Of a stretch of 64,000 nucleotides of DNA, positions 41,694 to 51,912 are shown piece after piece (the stretch's first letter is position 1; the number at the start of each line of letters is the position of its first letter). The DNA is from Bacillus sp. FSL H8-0547 (GTDB lineage: Bacteria; Bacillota; Bacilli; Bacillales; Bacillaceae). The stretch lies in contig JBBODD010000001.1 of assembly GCA_038002745.1 (NCBI GenBank), positions 3,038,001 through 3,102,000 of the forward strand, given 5' to 3'. The notes below the pieces were generated by a model that saw nothing but the letters and a program-made list of their open reading frames with translations, was not told the origin of the DNA and did no database searches. Both the position numbers and the translations under genes were made by a program.

Positions 41694-43436
41694 ATGATAA
41701 TGAAGAAGAGAATGAAATGGACGGGTGCTTTTATTTTTATATGCATGCTTGTACTGATTGCAAGACTTGCTGACATCCAGCTTATAAACACTGAATCCTT
41801 TGGGGGAGAAAACGTCAATTTAATTGAAGAGAGTGTAGGCCAGAGAACGCAGGAAGTCATGATTGACGACGGCCGCGGCCGGTTTGTGGACAGAAATCTC
41901 CTTCCTGTCGGAAATTTTCAGGAATCCAAACTCGTATTATTTCCGTTTTTGAAAAACATTGAGTGGCCAAAAGAAAAACTGGCTCAGATAACCGGATACT
42001 CTGCATTTGACCTCGAAAATATGCTTGAGGATGCTCACAAACCGCTGATCATGGGTTCTGCAGAGGGAATTACCTTGACCGAGTCCGAAATGGATACGAT
42101 CAATGACCTTGAGATTCCGGGAGTTTTCGCCATTTACCAGCAGGCAAAAAAGAAGGATGAAGCAGCAAACCATATGATCGGCATCACAGGAGAAAGTCCG
42201 GATGTACTGAGAGAACGCTACCCGGATAAGAAGGAGCTTTCCTCCAAAACGCAGGTCGGCTTTACCGGGCTTGAAAAAGCATTTGATGAATTTTTGCTTC
42301 CGGATGCAGAAACAAAGCTTTTATACCATGTGGACGGCGATGGAAATCCGCTCTTTGGCATAAACGTCAAGTATATTGCAAACGCAAATCCCTTTTATCC
42401 TGTAAGCGTCAAAACGACCATTGACAGCAGGATACAGAATATGGCGGATGCGGTCGTCACGAAATACGGCATTAAAAAAGGGGGGCTTGTGCTCCTGGAC
42501 GCTGAAACGAGTGAAGTGCTGGCGATGGTAAGCAAACCGGCGATTGAAAGGTCAGACTCCGGTTCACATATAAACCATATGCTGACTCCGCAAATCCCGG
42601 GCTCCGTTTTTAAAACGGTCATTGCAGCTGCCGCGATTGAAAGCGGGCTGGAGCTGAAAAATTCGTATAACTGCCAGCTGGATATGTATGGTAAACATGA
42701 CGATGATTCTGACATGGGAATCCTCAATTTCGAACGCAGTTTTGCAAGAAGCTGCAACTACACGTTTACAACGACAGCTGATGAGCTGATTGAAAAAGAC
42801 AAACAGACCATTGAGGAATTTGCAGGGAAATTAGGCTTGACTGAAAAAAATGGCTGGAGCGGAAATGTGTTTCATTATAACCAGTTCAGGCAGTTTCCTG
42901 AAGAGAAGTCTCCTTCTATTTGGGACGACCCGCGTGATAAAGGAGCGTTTCGTGCTGTGGCGCAGACGGCAATCGGGCAGAAAAACGTCCGCGTAACCCC
43001 GCTTGCAGCAGCGAACATGATGGCGACGATTGCGCGCGGAGGAGAAAAAAAGCAGGTGAAGATTGCTGACAGCATTCTTTATAAAAACGGGACAACCATG
43101 TTTGAATTTCCGGATCAGGATATGGAAGGTGACGGCATCTCTCCTTATACAGCGTCCAAACTTCAGCATTTGCTCAGGCTCGTTGTAACAGATAAAGACG
43201 GAACCGGCAGAAGATTTCAGTCGCTGCCATTTGAAGTTTCGGGAAAGTCAGGCACGGCTGAAACAGGACATAAAACTGTCCACAAATGGTTTGCAGGCTA
43301 TTTCCCGTCAAACAATCCCAAATATGCCCTTGCAGTTGTTGAACTGGATACGCAAAGTGAAACATCCTCGGCCAACAGCATCTTTTATGATGTTGCAGCT
43401 GAATTATCCCGATTAGAAAATGCTTCTACTAGATAG
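41694..43436 (+). CDS. pbpI: Class B penicillin-binding protein PbpI (YrrR)
   Basis: The 580-residue protein has an N-terminal membrane anchor (about residues 8-25), a dimerisation domain, and a transpeptidase domain with all three active-site motifs: SVFK at 304-307, SCN at 353-355 and KSG at 518-520. It crosslinks peptidoglycan; B. subtilis PbpI is linked to sporulation. The ATG at 41694 is preferred to TTG at 41691 because of spacing from GAGGTG, which lies inside the greA terminator. yrrS follows, as in B. subtilis. Confidence 0.94.
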   Translation: MIMKKRMKWTGAFIFICMLVLIARLADIQLINTESFGGENVNLIEESVGQRTQEVMIDDGRGRFVDRNLLPVGNFQESKLVLFPFLKNIEWPKEKLAQITGYSAFDLENMLEDAHKPLIMGSAEGITLTESEMDTINDLEIPGVFAIYQQAKKKDEAANHMIGITGESPDVLRERYPDKKELSSKTQVGFTGLEKAFDEFLLPDAETKLLYHVDGDGNPLFGINVKYIANANPFYPVSVKTTIDSRIQNMADAVVTKYGIKKGGLVLLDAETSEVLAMVSKPAIERSDSGSHINHMLTPQIPGSVFKTVIAAAAIESGLELKNSYNCQLDMYGKHDDDSDMGILNFERSFARSCNYTFTTTADELIEKDKQTIEEFAGKLGLTEKNGWSGNVFHYNQFRQFPEEKSPSIWDDPRDKGAFRAVAQTAIGQKNVRVTPLAAANMMATIARGGEKKQVKIADSILYKNGTTMFEFPDQDMEGDGISPYTASKLQHLLRLVVTDKDGTGRRFQSLPFEVSGKSGTAETGHKTVHKWFAGYFPSNNPKYALAVVELDTQSETSSANSIFYDVAAELSRLENASTR

Positions 43437-43490
43437 AATTGCAATCTAATGATAGAATAAGACAGAATGTTAGAGGGATAAAGGAGTGTA

Positions 43491-44186
43491 ATGCACTTGA
43501 GCAATCTAAGTAAAGGATCACGCTTTGAAAACCGTGATAAACGCCGGAAAGCAAATGTTGTCCTGAACATTTTAATTGGAATTGTAGCCATTTTAATTCT
43601 TGTCATTGGATCACAGCTGCTGCTAGGCGGAAATGACAGCGAAAAGGCGTCAGAAAAAGCAAACGAAGAGACGGCATCAGGTACCGTCAAGAATGATGAG
43701 AATAAAGGACAACAAGATAAAGAAAAAGAACAGGCTGAAGCGTCTGAAGAGAACAGCGAAGAAAACAGCACAGAAGATGCAGATGAAGCTGACAAAGAAG
43801 AAACCGCCGAAGAAAACGGCGAAGAAAATGAAGAAGCCGGAGAACCTGTCGTAACAGAAGGCGATCCGAATTCAAACGTAGATCAGATTATTGAAAATCC
43901 AGGCTGGAAACCGGTTGGAACTTCGCAATCTGAGCCTCACGTTGCCCAATATGACAAAAGCTCACAGGACTGGGCTGAAATGATTCAGGCTATGAGCTAT
44001 GCTACTGGACTGAGTGAATCAGATATGACCATCTGGTTTATCGGAAACAACGGCAGTCCGAATGATGCAAAAGGAACCATTTCTTCAAAAGACAAAACAC
44101 AAAATTACAAAGTAGAGATTACCTGGGTTGAAAATGAAGGCTGGAAGCCGGTCAGAGTCGAAAAACTGAAACAGCCTGAAAATTAA
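43491..44186 (+). CDS. yrrS: YrrS family membrane protein (DUF1510)
   Basis: The 231-residue protein has a basic N-terminus, a single membrane helix (about residues 24-44), a long glutamate-rich low-complexity linker (about 48-115), and a C-terminal globular domain with NPGWKPVGTSQSEPHVAQYDKSSQDW and WFIGNNGSPNDAKGTISSK. This layout is typical of YrrS. The function is unknown; it is encoded with pbpI and probably faces the wall. Start ATG at 43491 or TTG at 43497, both near AAAGGAGTG. A terminator follows. Confidence 0.9.
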   Translation: MHLSNLSKGSRFENRDKRRKANVVLNILIGIVAILILVIGSQLLLGGNDSEKASEKANEETASGTVKNDENKGQQDKEKEQAEASEENSEENSTEDADEADKEETAEENGEENEEAGEPVVTEGDPNSNVDQIIENPGWKPVGTSQSEPHVAQYDKSSQDWAEMIQAMSYATGLSESDMTIWFIGNNGSPNDAKGTISSKDKTQNYKVEITWVENEGWKPVRVEKLKQPEN

Positions 44187-44187
44187 T

Positions 44188-44218
44188 GAAAGGTGAGACA
44201 CGCGTCTCACCTTTTTAC
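44188..44218. terminator. Bidirectional terminator between yrrS and yrzA
   Basis: The stem AAAGGTGAGAC / GTCTCACCTTT has a short loop, followed by Ts on the plus side and As before it. Confidence 0.85.
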
Positions 44219-44415
44219 TTTGCCTTAAAATGGACCGCAGCGCTGTAAAACCGTCTTCCTTCTTCACTTACATGCATCTGGTGGGAAACCGAATGCACCT
44301 CAAGCAGAATCGCTTTATTGATCTCAATCTGCTCGCTGATCTTCTTCTCAAGATCTGAAAGCTTCTCCGACTCGAAAAATTCGACTTTATCTTTGATAAA
44401 CTCCAGTTTAAACAT
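44215..44415 (-). CDS. yrzA: DUF2536 family protein (YrzA)
   Basis: The 66-residue protein reads MFKLEFIKDKVEFFESEKL, then EKKISEQIEINKAILLEVHSVSHQMHV and ends SAAVHFKAK, the pattern of B. subtilis YrzA, found in the same place between yrrS and yrrT. Soluble, function unknown. The ATG at 44415 has TTGGAGG at eight bases. Confidence 0.88.
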   Translation of the reverse strand: MFKLEFIKDKVEFFESEKLSDLEKKISEQIEINKAILLEVHSVSHQMHVSEEGRRFYSAAVHFKAK

Positions 44416-44507
44416 ATTAGATGCCTCCAATTGTATTCTCATCTGCTGTTTAGAAACGTTATTAAGTTTGAACCTTAGTGGATTGCAGCGGAAAGGGACT
44501 TGACACC

Positions 44508-44627
44508 TTGTCCAGCTGCAGCGCCCAACTCCTCTGTCAGAACAAAATCCCCCAAATAGTCAAACCCGGACTTTTCGGGTGATTTCTTATCTGACTGCCG
44601 GAGCAAAACGGGCGCTTCCGCTTTTCT
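44508..44627. repeat. Palindromic repeat element (family 1), copy in front of yrrT
   Basis: Nearly the same as 30319-30437: TTGTCCAGCTGCAGCGCCC at the start and GGGCGCTTCCGCTTTTC at the end, with an inner stem around AATAGTCAAACCCGGACTTTT. The bases just before it (44482-44507, GCGGAAAGGGACTTGACACC) are the same family 2 fragment seen before the first copy, but the right family 2 fragment is missing here. The remaining 140 bases up to yrrT contain the yrrT promoter region. Confidence 0.85.
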
Positions 44628-44668
44628 ATAGAATATCGCATAAAATACCCTTCTGGAAAGTCTTTTCA

Positions 44669-44698
44669 TTGCCTCTGAAACAAACCATGTGGTAAATT
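44669..44698 (+). promoter_or_regulatory. Possible promoter region of the yrrT operon
   Basis: TTGCCT and TAAATT are 18 bases apart. Further on (44722-44756) is an AT-rich segment with ATAGGAATTATTTAAATTATC that could hold a CymR operator, because CymR controls this operon in B. subtilis. The match was not scored. Confidence 0.3.
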
Positions 44699-44769
44699 AA
44701 GAACAGTTCTATTTTTAAATCATAGTATACACATAGGAATTATTTAAATTATCATCGAAGGATTGGTGC

Positions 44770-45414
44770 ATGATGGGAAGAGAATTTGTAGAACTATTTG
44801 AAGATTGGGCTCACTCGTATGATTCGACAGTAGTCGGACATGATGAAGAATATAAAGAAGTGTTCAGCGGCTACAGCGCCATTCTTGATGCTGTAGCATC
44901 CAAATCCGGAAAATCCGTCCTTGAATTTGGAGTCGGAACCGGCAACCTGACAGCAGAACTGCTGAAAAAAGGAAAGCAGGTCTACGGAATTGAACCATCA
45001 AAGACCATGAGAGAAAAAGCAGCTGAAAAGCTTGGGAACGTGGCTCAGATCAGCGACGGTGATTTTCTCACCTTCCCTGTTCCAGAAGGGGAAATTGACA
45101 CGGTTGTAAGCACATATGCTTTTCATCATCTAACAGATGAAGAAAAAGAGAAAGCTGTCGCAATTTATGCCCGTCTTCTCGGCAAAGGTGGTAAAATAGT
45201 GTTTGCTGACACAATGTTTGAAGATCAGGAGGCTTACGAGGCCATGATCGAAAAAGCAAAAAAACAGCACTACTTAAACTTGGCAGCCGACCTTGAAACA
45301 GAATATTACACGACACATTCAGTCATGCGCGGCATCCTTGAAAAACATTCATTCACTGCCGACTTCACGCAGCTCAACGAATTTGTGTGGCTGATAGAAG
45401 CCGTAAAAAAATAA
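44770..45414 (+). CDS. yrrT: SAM-dependent methyltransferase YrrT
   Basis: The 214-residue class I methyltransferase has motif I VLEFGVGTGNLTAELL, motif II YGIEPSKTM, and the post-motif region VVSTYAFHHLTDEEK. It is the first gene of the methionine-to-cysteine operon; its likely role is to turn SAM into S-adenosylhomocysteine, which MtnN then handles, but the methyl acceptor is unknown. Two neighbouring ATGs (44770 and 44773) follow AAGGATTGG. mtnN follows after 62 bases. Confidence 0.92.
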   Translation: MMGREFVELFEDWAHSYDSTVVGHDEEYKEVFSGYSAILDAVASKSGKSVLEFGVGTGNLTAELLKKGKQVYGIEPSKTMREKAAEKLGNVAQISDGDFLTFPVPEGEIDTVVSTYAFHHLTDEEKEKAVAIYARLLGKGGKIVFADTMFEDQEAYEAMIEKAKKQHYLNLAADLETEYYTTHSVMRGILEKHSFTADFTQLNEFVWLIEAVKK

Positions 45415-45476
45415 TACCGACAGCGTTTCAGGCTGATGCCGGCCAAAAACCCCTTTTGAAAGGAATGGATCAATAA

Positions 45477-46175
45477 ATGAAAGCAGCCATCATTGGAGCA
45501 ATGGAAGAAGAAGTTTCTATTTTAAGAGATCAGCTTGAACATGCAAAAACCGAAACCATCGCTGGAAGCGAATTTACAACTGGAACATACAGCGGGATGG
45601 ACGTCATCCTGCTGAAATCAGGAATTGGGAAGGTAAATGCTTCAGTAAGCACCGCTATCCTGCTTGACCGCTTCAAACCGGACGTGGTCATTAACACAGG
45701 TTCAGCAGGAGGTTTTCATCAATCCCTGAATGTAGGAGACGTCGTCATTTCTACAGAAGTAAGACATCACGATGTAGATGTGACAGCATTTAACTACGAA
45801 TACGGTCAGGTGCCCGGCATGCCGGCTGCTTTCCTTCCGGATGAAAAACTGGTTGCAATTGCTGCCGAGCAGGCCGAGGAACAGGAAGGCATTCAGGTTG
45901 TGAAAGGTCTGATTGCCACCGGTGATTCGTTTATGAATGATCCTGAAAGAGTCGCATACATCCGAACAAAATTTGAAGACCTTTACGCTGTTGAGATGGA
46001 GGCTGCGGCCATAGCCCAGACTGCCCATCAATTCGGCGTACCGTTTGTCATCATCCGCTCCCTGTCTGATATTGCAGGAAAAGAATCGGATGTTTCATTC
46101 GAACAATACTTGGAAACAGCTGCGAAAAACTCTGCAGAGCTTGTTTTAAGCATTGTCCGTGCATTAAAAAGCTAA
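45477..46175 (+). CDS. mtnN: 5'-methylthioadenosine/S-adenosylhomocysteine nucleosidase
   Basis: The 232-residue protein begins [20 protein letters not shown]. It contains [32 protein letters not shown] and the substrate-binding [20 protein letters not shown] and [13 protein letters not shown]. It removes adenine from MTA and SAH, producing methylthioribose and S-ribosylhomocysteine. The start has GAAAGGAATGG. It supplies the route to homocysteine used by the following mccA and mccB. Confidence 0.97.
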   Translation: MKAAIIGAMEEEVSILRDQLEHAKTETIAGSEFTTGTYSGMDVILLKSGIGKVNASVSTAILLDRFKPDVVINTGSAGGFHQSLNVGDVVISTEVRHHDVDVTAFNYEYGQVPGMPAAFLPDEKLVAIAAEQAEEQEGIQVVKGLIATGDSFMNDPERVAYIRTKFEDLYAVEMEAAAIAQTAHQFGVPFVIIRSLSDIAGKESDVSFEQYLETAAKNSAELVLSIVRALKS

Positions 46176-46257
46176 AAACAGAGGGGATCGCAATGATCCT
46201 CTTTTTTAAGGATAACAGGATAAGAGTGCAGACATTCTTATCACAGGAGTGGACAGA

Positions 46258-48316
<2,059 letters not shown>

Positions 48317-48403
48317 TTCCTCTGCTGCCTGAATTTGCCTGCATCATTGCCTGCTCTGATATGTTAAGGTTTTTATAGACACATATTCAGGCAGGTGATT
48401 GGT

Positions 48404-48643
48404 TTGAATACAAAACAGGTAAAGCACTTAATGACAGACTTTAAGAGATATGCTTTTGTCCTTCTTGCAGTCAGCGTCTTTTTATATATCGGCATGCTCA
48501 TTCCTGTAAAGGGAGGGGAACCTGGCGATATTCAGGAATACGCGATGATGGGCACAACTGCACTCTTCCTGATCGGAGCTTTTTTCTGCTTTAAACGGTC
48601 TCTCGATTATAAAAAACAGCTGGATGAACAGGACCAGGCATAG
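48404..48643 (+). CDS. yrhC: Small membrane protein YrhC
   Basis: The 79-residue protein has two membrane helices (about residues 16-33 and 49-66) with a charged C-terminus. The sequence around DFKRYAFVLLAVSVFLYIGMLIP matches YrhC, which follows mccB in B. subtilis. Function is unknown. The TTG at 48404 is selected because CAGGTGATT lies just upstream; a GTG at 48395 overlaps that site. A terminator follows. Confidence 0.88.
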   Translation: MNTKQVKHLMTDFKRYAFVLLAVSVFLYIGMLIPVKGGEPGDIQEYAMMGTTALFLIGAFFCFKRSLDYKKQLDEQDQA

Positions 48644-48661
48644 TCTTCTACTATAAATAAA

Positions 48662-48694
48662 GAAAGAACCCGTTTTCTGAACGGGTTCTTTTTA
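48662..48694. terminator. Bidirectional terminator between yrhC and the GDSL lipoprotein gene
   Basis: AAAGAACCCGTT and AACGGGTTCTTT form the stem, with a TTTTT tail. Confidence 0.88.
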
Positions 48695-49438
48695 TTGGTT
48701 AAGCACCTTGCTCTTTAAGATGGATTCATAGATCAGCTTTGCACCATGAGGAGTCATATGATTTCCGGACGGATCAATGATTCCTGATTTCAGCAGCAGT
48801 TCATCGGAGTCGCCTCCTGCAGCCTGCACCATAGTAGTCCAGTTGTCAATTAAGGTGATGTCATTTTTAAACGCAATTTCACGGGTAATGTCATTATAGG
48901 AATTATGCCAGTTCCGTGCCCCGTCTGTATGGGAATAGAGTTTTTTAGGATATCTCGTGTAGTAAAGCTTGTCATGGCCGTTTCCTTCAACGATAGGAAG
49001 GCATGTCATCAGAACGGGCTTTCCGCCGTTCTTTTTAATCTCATTTACATAATAAAGCAGGTTTTCCCTGAAGCGGCTGTGTGTGACTTTTGGCTGCCCA
49101 TTTGGCAGAATCACAGCATCATTCGTTCCAAACATGATGAAAACAAGGTCGGGTTTTGTGTTCAGCACATCCCGTTTAAACCGTTTTCTTGCATCCTCGG
49201 TCGTTTCTCCTCCAATTCCTGCATTATGAATGAACGTCTGTCCATCGTTTACAGGGAGAGTGGATTTGACCAGGTTTACCCATTTATCTGTATCCTGATA
49301 ATTTCGGATGGTCCAGTTTGCTCCGCGCGTGTTGCTGTCGCCAAAGGCTACAATGGTATATCTATCTGAACGGTTTCCGCAGCTGATCAGCAGCAGAAAA
49401 AACAAAAGAAAAGCGGCTAGAGACAAATATTTTTTCAA
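48692..49438 (-). CDS. SGNH/GDSL-family esterase lipoprotein
   Basis: The 248-residue protein starts with a lipoprotein signal (about residues 1-20, lipobox LISC, cysteine 20). The SGNH blocks follow: block I AFGDSNTRGANW with the catalytic serine, block II GIGGETTEDARKRF, block III FGTNDAV, and block V DPSGNHMTPHG with aspartate and histidine. It should be a membrane-attached acyl or acetyl hydrolase facing outward; the substrate is unknown. The TTG at 49438 follows TTGGAGGTTG. It is not part of the neighbouring operons. Confidence 0.86.
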   Translation of the reverse strand: MKKYLSLAAFLLFFLLLISCGNRSDRYTIVAFGDSNTRGANWTIRNYQDTDKWVNLVKSTLPVNDGQTFIHNAGIGGETTEDARKRFKRDVLNTKPDLVFIMFGTNDAVILPNGQPKVTHSRFRENLLYYVNEIKKNGGKPVLMTCLPIVEGNGHDKLYYTRYPKKLYSHTDGARNWHNSYNDITREIAFKNDITLIDNWTTMVQAAGGDSDELLLKSGIIDPSGNHMTPHGAKLIYESILKSKVLNQ

Positions 49439-49603
49439 AAAAACAACCTCCAACATAAGATGGCTAAGGGCTTGACAGCACCAGCATTCATTATTGATGA
49501 AAAAGAAGGAAGAATCAATAGAGTTTTCAAAAATGTCATAATGTATGCGCTTAATTTTTGGTGAAAAACTGGAAGGACTTCCGCAATCTTTCGTAGTACA
49601 GAC

Positions 49604-49631
49604 ACTTTCACACCCTTCCGGACATAGACTT
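49604..49631 (+). promoter_or_regulatory. Candidate sigma-K-type (autoregulatory) promoter of sigK
   Basis: AC at 49604-49605 and CATAGACTT at 49623-49631 are 17 bases apart, close to the sigma-K pattern AC-N16/17-CATANNNTA with one mismatch, and 44 bases upstream of the sigK start. A sigma-E overlap is possible. Confidence 0.4.
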
Positions 49632-49674
49632 GATTATAGGCAGCTGCCTACAATCTGTTCGTGGAGGTGGGTCA

Positions 49675-50415
49675 ATGTCAGGAGTTTTAGCTGCATTAGG
49701 ATACTTATTAAAAGAGCTGGTTTTTTTAGTATCTTATGTCAAAAACAATGCCTTCCCTCAGCCATTGTCAGCTAGCGAAGAAAAAAAATACTTAAGGCTG
49801 ATGGCAACAGGGGATGAGCATGCCCGTAATATGCTGATCGAGCACAATCTGCGGCTGGTGGCGCACATCGTTAAGAAATTTGAAAATACAGGCGAGGACT
49901 CGGAGGACCTTATTTCAATCGGCACGATCGGTCTGATAAAAGCAATTGAGAGCTATTCAGAAGGCAAAGGCACAAAGCTTGCTACGTATGCGGCAAGATG
50001 TATTGAGAATGAAATCCTCATGCATCTGAGAGCATTAAAGAAAACCAAAAAGGATGTCTCCCTTCATGATCCGATCGGCCAGGATAAAGAAGGGAATGAA
50101 ATCAGCCTGATTGACGTGCTTAAATCTGAGTCAGAAGACGTCATCGATACGATTCAGCTGAACATGGAACTTGAAAAAGTAAAAGAATTTATCGATATTC
50201 TGGATGAGCGGGAGAAAGAAGTGATTGTAGGCAGATTCGGCCTTGACCTGCAAAAAGAGAAAACGCAGCGCGAAATCGCTAAGGAGCTGGGCATCTCAAG
50301 GAGCTACGTGTCGAGGATCGAAAAGAGGGCTCTCATGAAGATGTTCCACGAATTTTACCGGGCGGAAAAGGAAAAAAAGGGCCAGCAGAAGGGCCGGCAA
50401 AAGGGGAAGGGATGA
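49675..50415 (+). CDS. sigK: RNA polymerase sporulation sigma factor SigK, uninterrupted
   Basis: The 246-residue protein begins with the pro-sequence [20 protein letters not shown], an amphipathic hydrophobic segment removed by SpoIVFB in family members. It then has sigma region 2 ([55 protein letters not shown]), region 3 and region 4 ([21 protein letters not shown]). The reading frame is continuous, whereas in B. subtilis 168 it is split by the skin element. SigK directs late mother-cell transcription. The ATG at 49675 follows GTGGAGGTGGG. A strong terminator follows. Confidence 0.97.
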   Translation: MSGVLAALGYLLKELVFLVSYVKNNAFPQPLSASEEKKYLRLMATGDEHARNMLIEHNLRLVAHIVKKFENTGEDSEDLISIGTIGLIKAIESYSEGKGTKLATYAARCIENEILMHLRALKKTKKDVSLHDPIGQDKEGNEISLIDVLKSESEDVIDTIQLNMELEKVKEFIDILDEREKEVIVGRFGLDLQKEKTQREIAKELGISRSYVSRIEKRALMKMFHEFYRAEKEKKGQQKGRQKGKG

Positions 50416-50453
50416 AAAAAGCGAAGATCTTTAAAAAGATCTTCGCTTTTTTA
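50411..50453 (+). terminator. Intrinsic terminator after sigK
   Basis: AAAAAAGCGAAGATCTTT and its full complement make an 18-base perfect stem that ends in TTTTTT. Confidence 0.92.
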
Positions 50454-50475
50454 TGTTGGTTTATGTCAGGTTTCG

Positions 50476-51228
50476 GTCGGCTCCGCTTTTCGTGGTGTCT
50501 AGCTCCGCCTCCCAGCCCTTCCGTCAGAACAAAATCCCCGAAAAAGTCAAACCCGGACTTTTTCGGGGATTTCTTTTCTGCCTGTCAGGGCTAAACGGTC
50601 GGCTCCGCTTTTCGTGGTGTCCAGCTCCATCAGCCAACTCCTCTGTCAGAACGGAATCGTCAAAAAAGGCAAAAAGCGCCTTTTCCGCCGCTTCCTTATC
50701 TGACTCCCGGAGCTAAACGGCTGATTCCGCTTTTCGTGGTGTCCAGCTCCATCGCCTAACTCCTCGGCCAGAACGGCTTCGCCGCAAAAAGCAAAACCGG
50801 CTTTTTCCGTCGAATCCTTTTCTGTCCTTCGGAGCTGAACAAGGCGATTCCGCTTTTCGTGGTGTCCAGTTCCATCAGCCAACTCCTCTGTCAGAACGGA
50901 ATCGTCAAAAAAGGCAAAAAGCGCCTTTTCCGCCGCTTCCTTATCTGACTCCCGGAGCTAAACGGCTGATTCCGCTTTTCGTGGTGTCCAGCTCCGCCTC
51001 CCAGCCCTTCCGTCAGAACAAAATCACCGAAAAAGTCAACCCCGGACTTTTCCGGTGATTTCTTTTCTGCCTGTCAGGGCTGAACGGTCGGCTCCGCTTT
51101 TCGTGGTGTCCAGCTCCATCAGCCAACTCCTCTGTCAGAACGGAATCGTCAAAAAAGGCAAAAAGCGCCTTTTCCGCCGCTTCCTTATCTGACTCCCGGA
51201 GCTAAACGGCTGATTCCGCTTTTCGTGC
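50476..51228. repeat. Six tandem palindromic units (family 1), order A-B-C-B-A-B
   Basis: Units of 121-123 bases start near 50476, 50598, 50721, 50843, 50966 and 51087, each with TTCCGCTTTTCGTGGTGTCCAG near its start and a palindromic core. Types A (core CCCCGAAAAAGTC), B (core GGAATCGTCAAAAAAGGC) and C (core GGCTTCGCCGC) differ. The three B copies are almost identical to each other. Paired outer arms change together between types. No gene frame is supported here; the array lies between the sigK terminator and small minus-strand genes. Confidence 0.92.
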
Positions 51229-51284
51229 TACGCGGTATCCTTCTCCACATTAAGGTGCATTCTGAGTTTCATTTGAATCATCAT
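51228..51284 (-). CDS. Possible 18-codon frame ending at the repeat array
   Basis: On the minus strand AAAGGAGAGAGCGAAA precedes ATG ATG, giving MMIQMKLRMHLNVEKDTA before a stop. The last codons lie where the repeat array begins, so this may be the start of a longer gene cut short by the array. It resembles nothing I know. Confidence 0.3.
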   Translation of the reverse strand: MMIQMKLRMHLNVEKDTA

Positions 51285-51323
51285 TTTCGCTCTCTCCTTT
51301 CGTTTTTTAAGTATGATTGGGTA

Positions 51324-51464
51324 TTAGTTTCCGTTATACATTTGGAAGCATTTGTTCATCATGGCTTCATAAGATTTGTAGACCTGTTCTTCGTGGTGGA
51401 TCTCTTCGATTGATTTTTTCCTGCGTTCGATTGTCAGGCTTACAAACAATAGGTTGATCGTCAT
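51324..51464 (-). CDS. YrzI family small protein, copy 1
   Basis: The 46-residue product begins MTINLLFVSLTIERRKKSIE and ends MNKCFQMYNGN. A perfect CAGGAGGTGAAACTAT site lies before the ATG. The short hydrophobic start followed by a charged helix is the pattern of the YrzI family of Bacillus. The function is unknown. It has 36 of 46 residues in common with the neighbouring copy at 51508. Confidence 0.8.
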   Translation of the reverse strand: MTINLLFVSLTIERRKKSIEEIHHEEQVYKSYEAMMNKCFQMYNGN

Positions 51465-51507
51465 ATAGTTTCACCTCCTGCTGTTTCTTGATGAGTTTGG
51501 CTGTGCA

Positions 51508-51648
51508 TTAGATGCCGTTATACATTTGGAAGCATTTATTCTGCATGGCTTCATACGATTTGAAAACTTGTTCTTCATGCTGCAGTTGTTCAAGCGTCTG
51601 TTTTCTGCGGTTGATTGTAAGTGATACAAATAATAAGTTGATCGTCAT
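51508..51648 (-). CDS. YrzI family small protein, copy 2
   Basis: The 46-residue product begins MTINLLFVSLTINRRKQTLE and ends QNKCFQMYNGI. A strong AAGGAGGTGAGAAAAA precedes the ATG. It lies 43 bases upstream of copy 1 on the same strand and appears to be a tandem duplicate; both may be transcribed together. No terminator or clear promoter could be assigned. Confidence 0.8.
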   Translation of the reverse strand: MTINLLFVSLTINRRKQTLEQLQHEEQVFKSYEAMQNKCFQMYNGI

Positions 51649-51711
51649 TTTTTCTCACCTCCTTGAAATGTTAAAAATGAGTACAGGTTTTTGGTAAACG
51701 ATACCGTTCCT

Positions 51712-51835
51712 TTCCGCTCCAGGAACTTGCTTTCCGCGGGGAGTGCCTGAAGCTTCCTCGCTGCGCTTGCGGGATCTTCAGTGCCCTCTTCATCCCGCAG
51801 GAGTCAAGTTCCTTCCGCTGCAATACACTGGAGAG
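51712..51835. repeat. Dispersed repeat (family 2), complete copy
   Basis: It begins CCGCTCCAGGAACTTGCTTT, continues with CCGCGGGGAGTGCCTGAAG and ends CCCGCAGGAGTCAAGTTCCTTCC. GGAACTTG and CAAGTTCC at the ends form an inverted repeat. Similar repeats are scattered in many Bacillaceae genomes in my recollection. The reverse copy at 30295-30531 is broken by a family 1 element. Confidence 0.8.
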
Positions 51836-51857
51836 GCTGTTCAAATCCCCAGAGAAC

Positions 51858-51888
51858 ACAAAAACGCCGCAGGGCATACCTGTGGCGT
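51858..51888 (-). terminator. Second (distal) terminator of the small gene at 51968
   Basis: On the minus strand ACGCCACAGG and CCTGCGGCGT form the stem and TTTT follows. It shares its arms with the proximal terminator at 51913-51949. Confidence 0.65.
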
Positions 51889-51912
51889 GTCGCGTTTTAT
51901 AAAAATGGACAT

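Noticed and set aside
44700-44769. SAM riboswitch (S-box) before yrrT
   Set aside because: The leader is only about 70 bases, with no S-box helices or terminator; control by CymR is the expected mechanism.
50646-50882. Frames of 78-87 codons in the family 1 repeat array
   Set aside because: They follow palindromic non-coding repeats and lack ribosome sites.
50476-51228. CRISPR array
   Set aside because: Whole 122-base units are repeated, with no short constant repeat alternating with unique spacers, and there are no cas genes in the window. The same holds for the 52 bp array.
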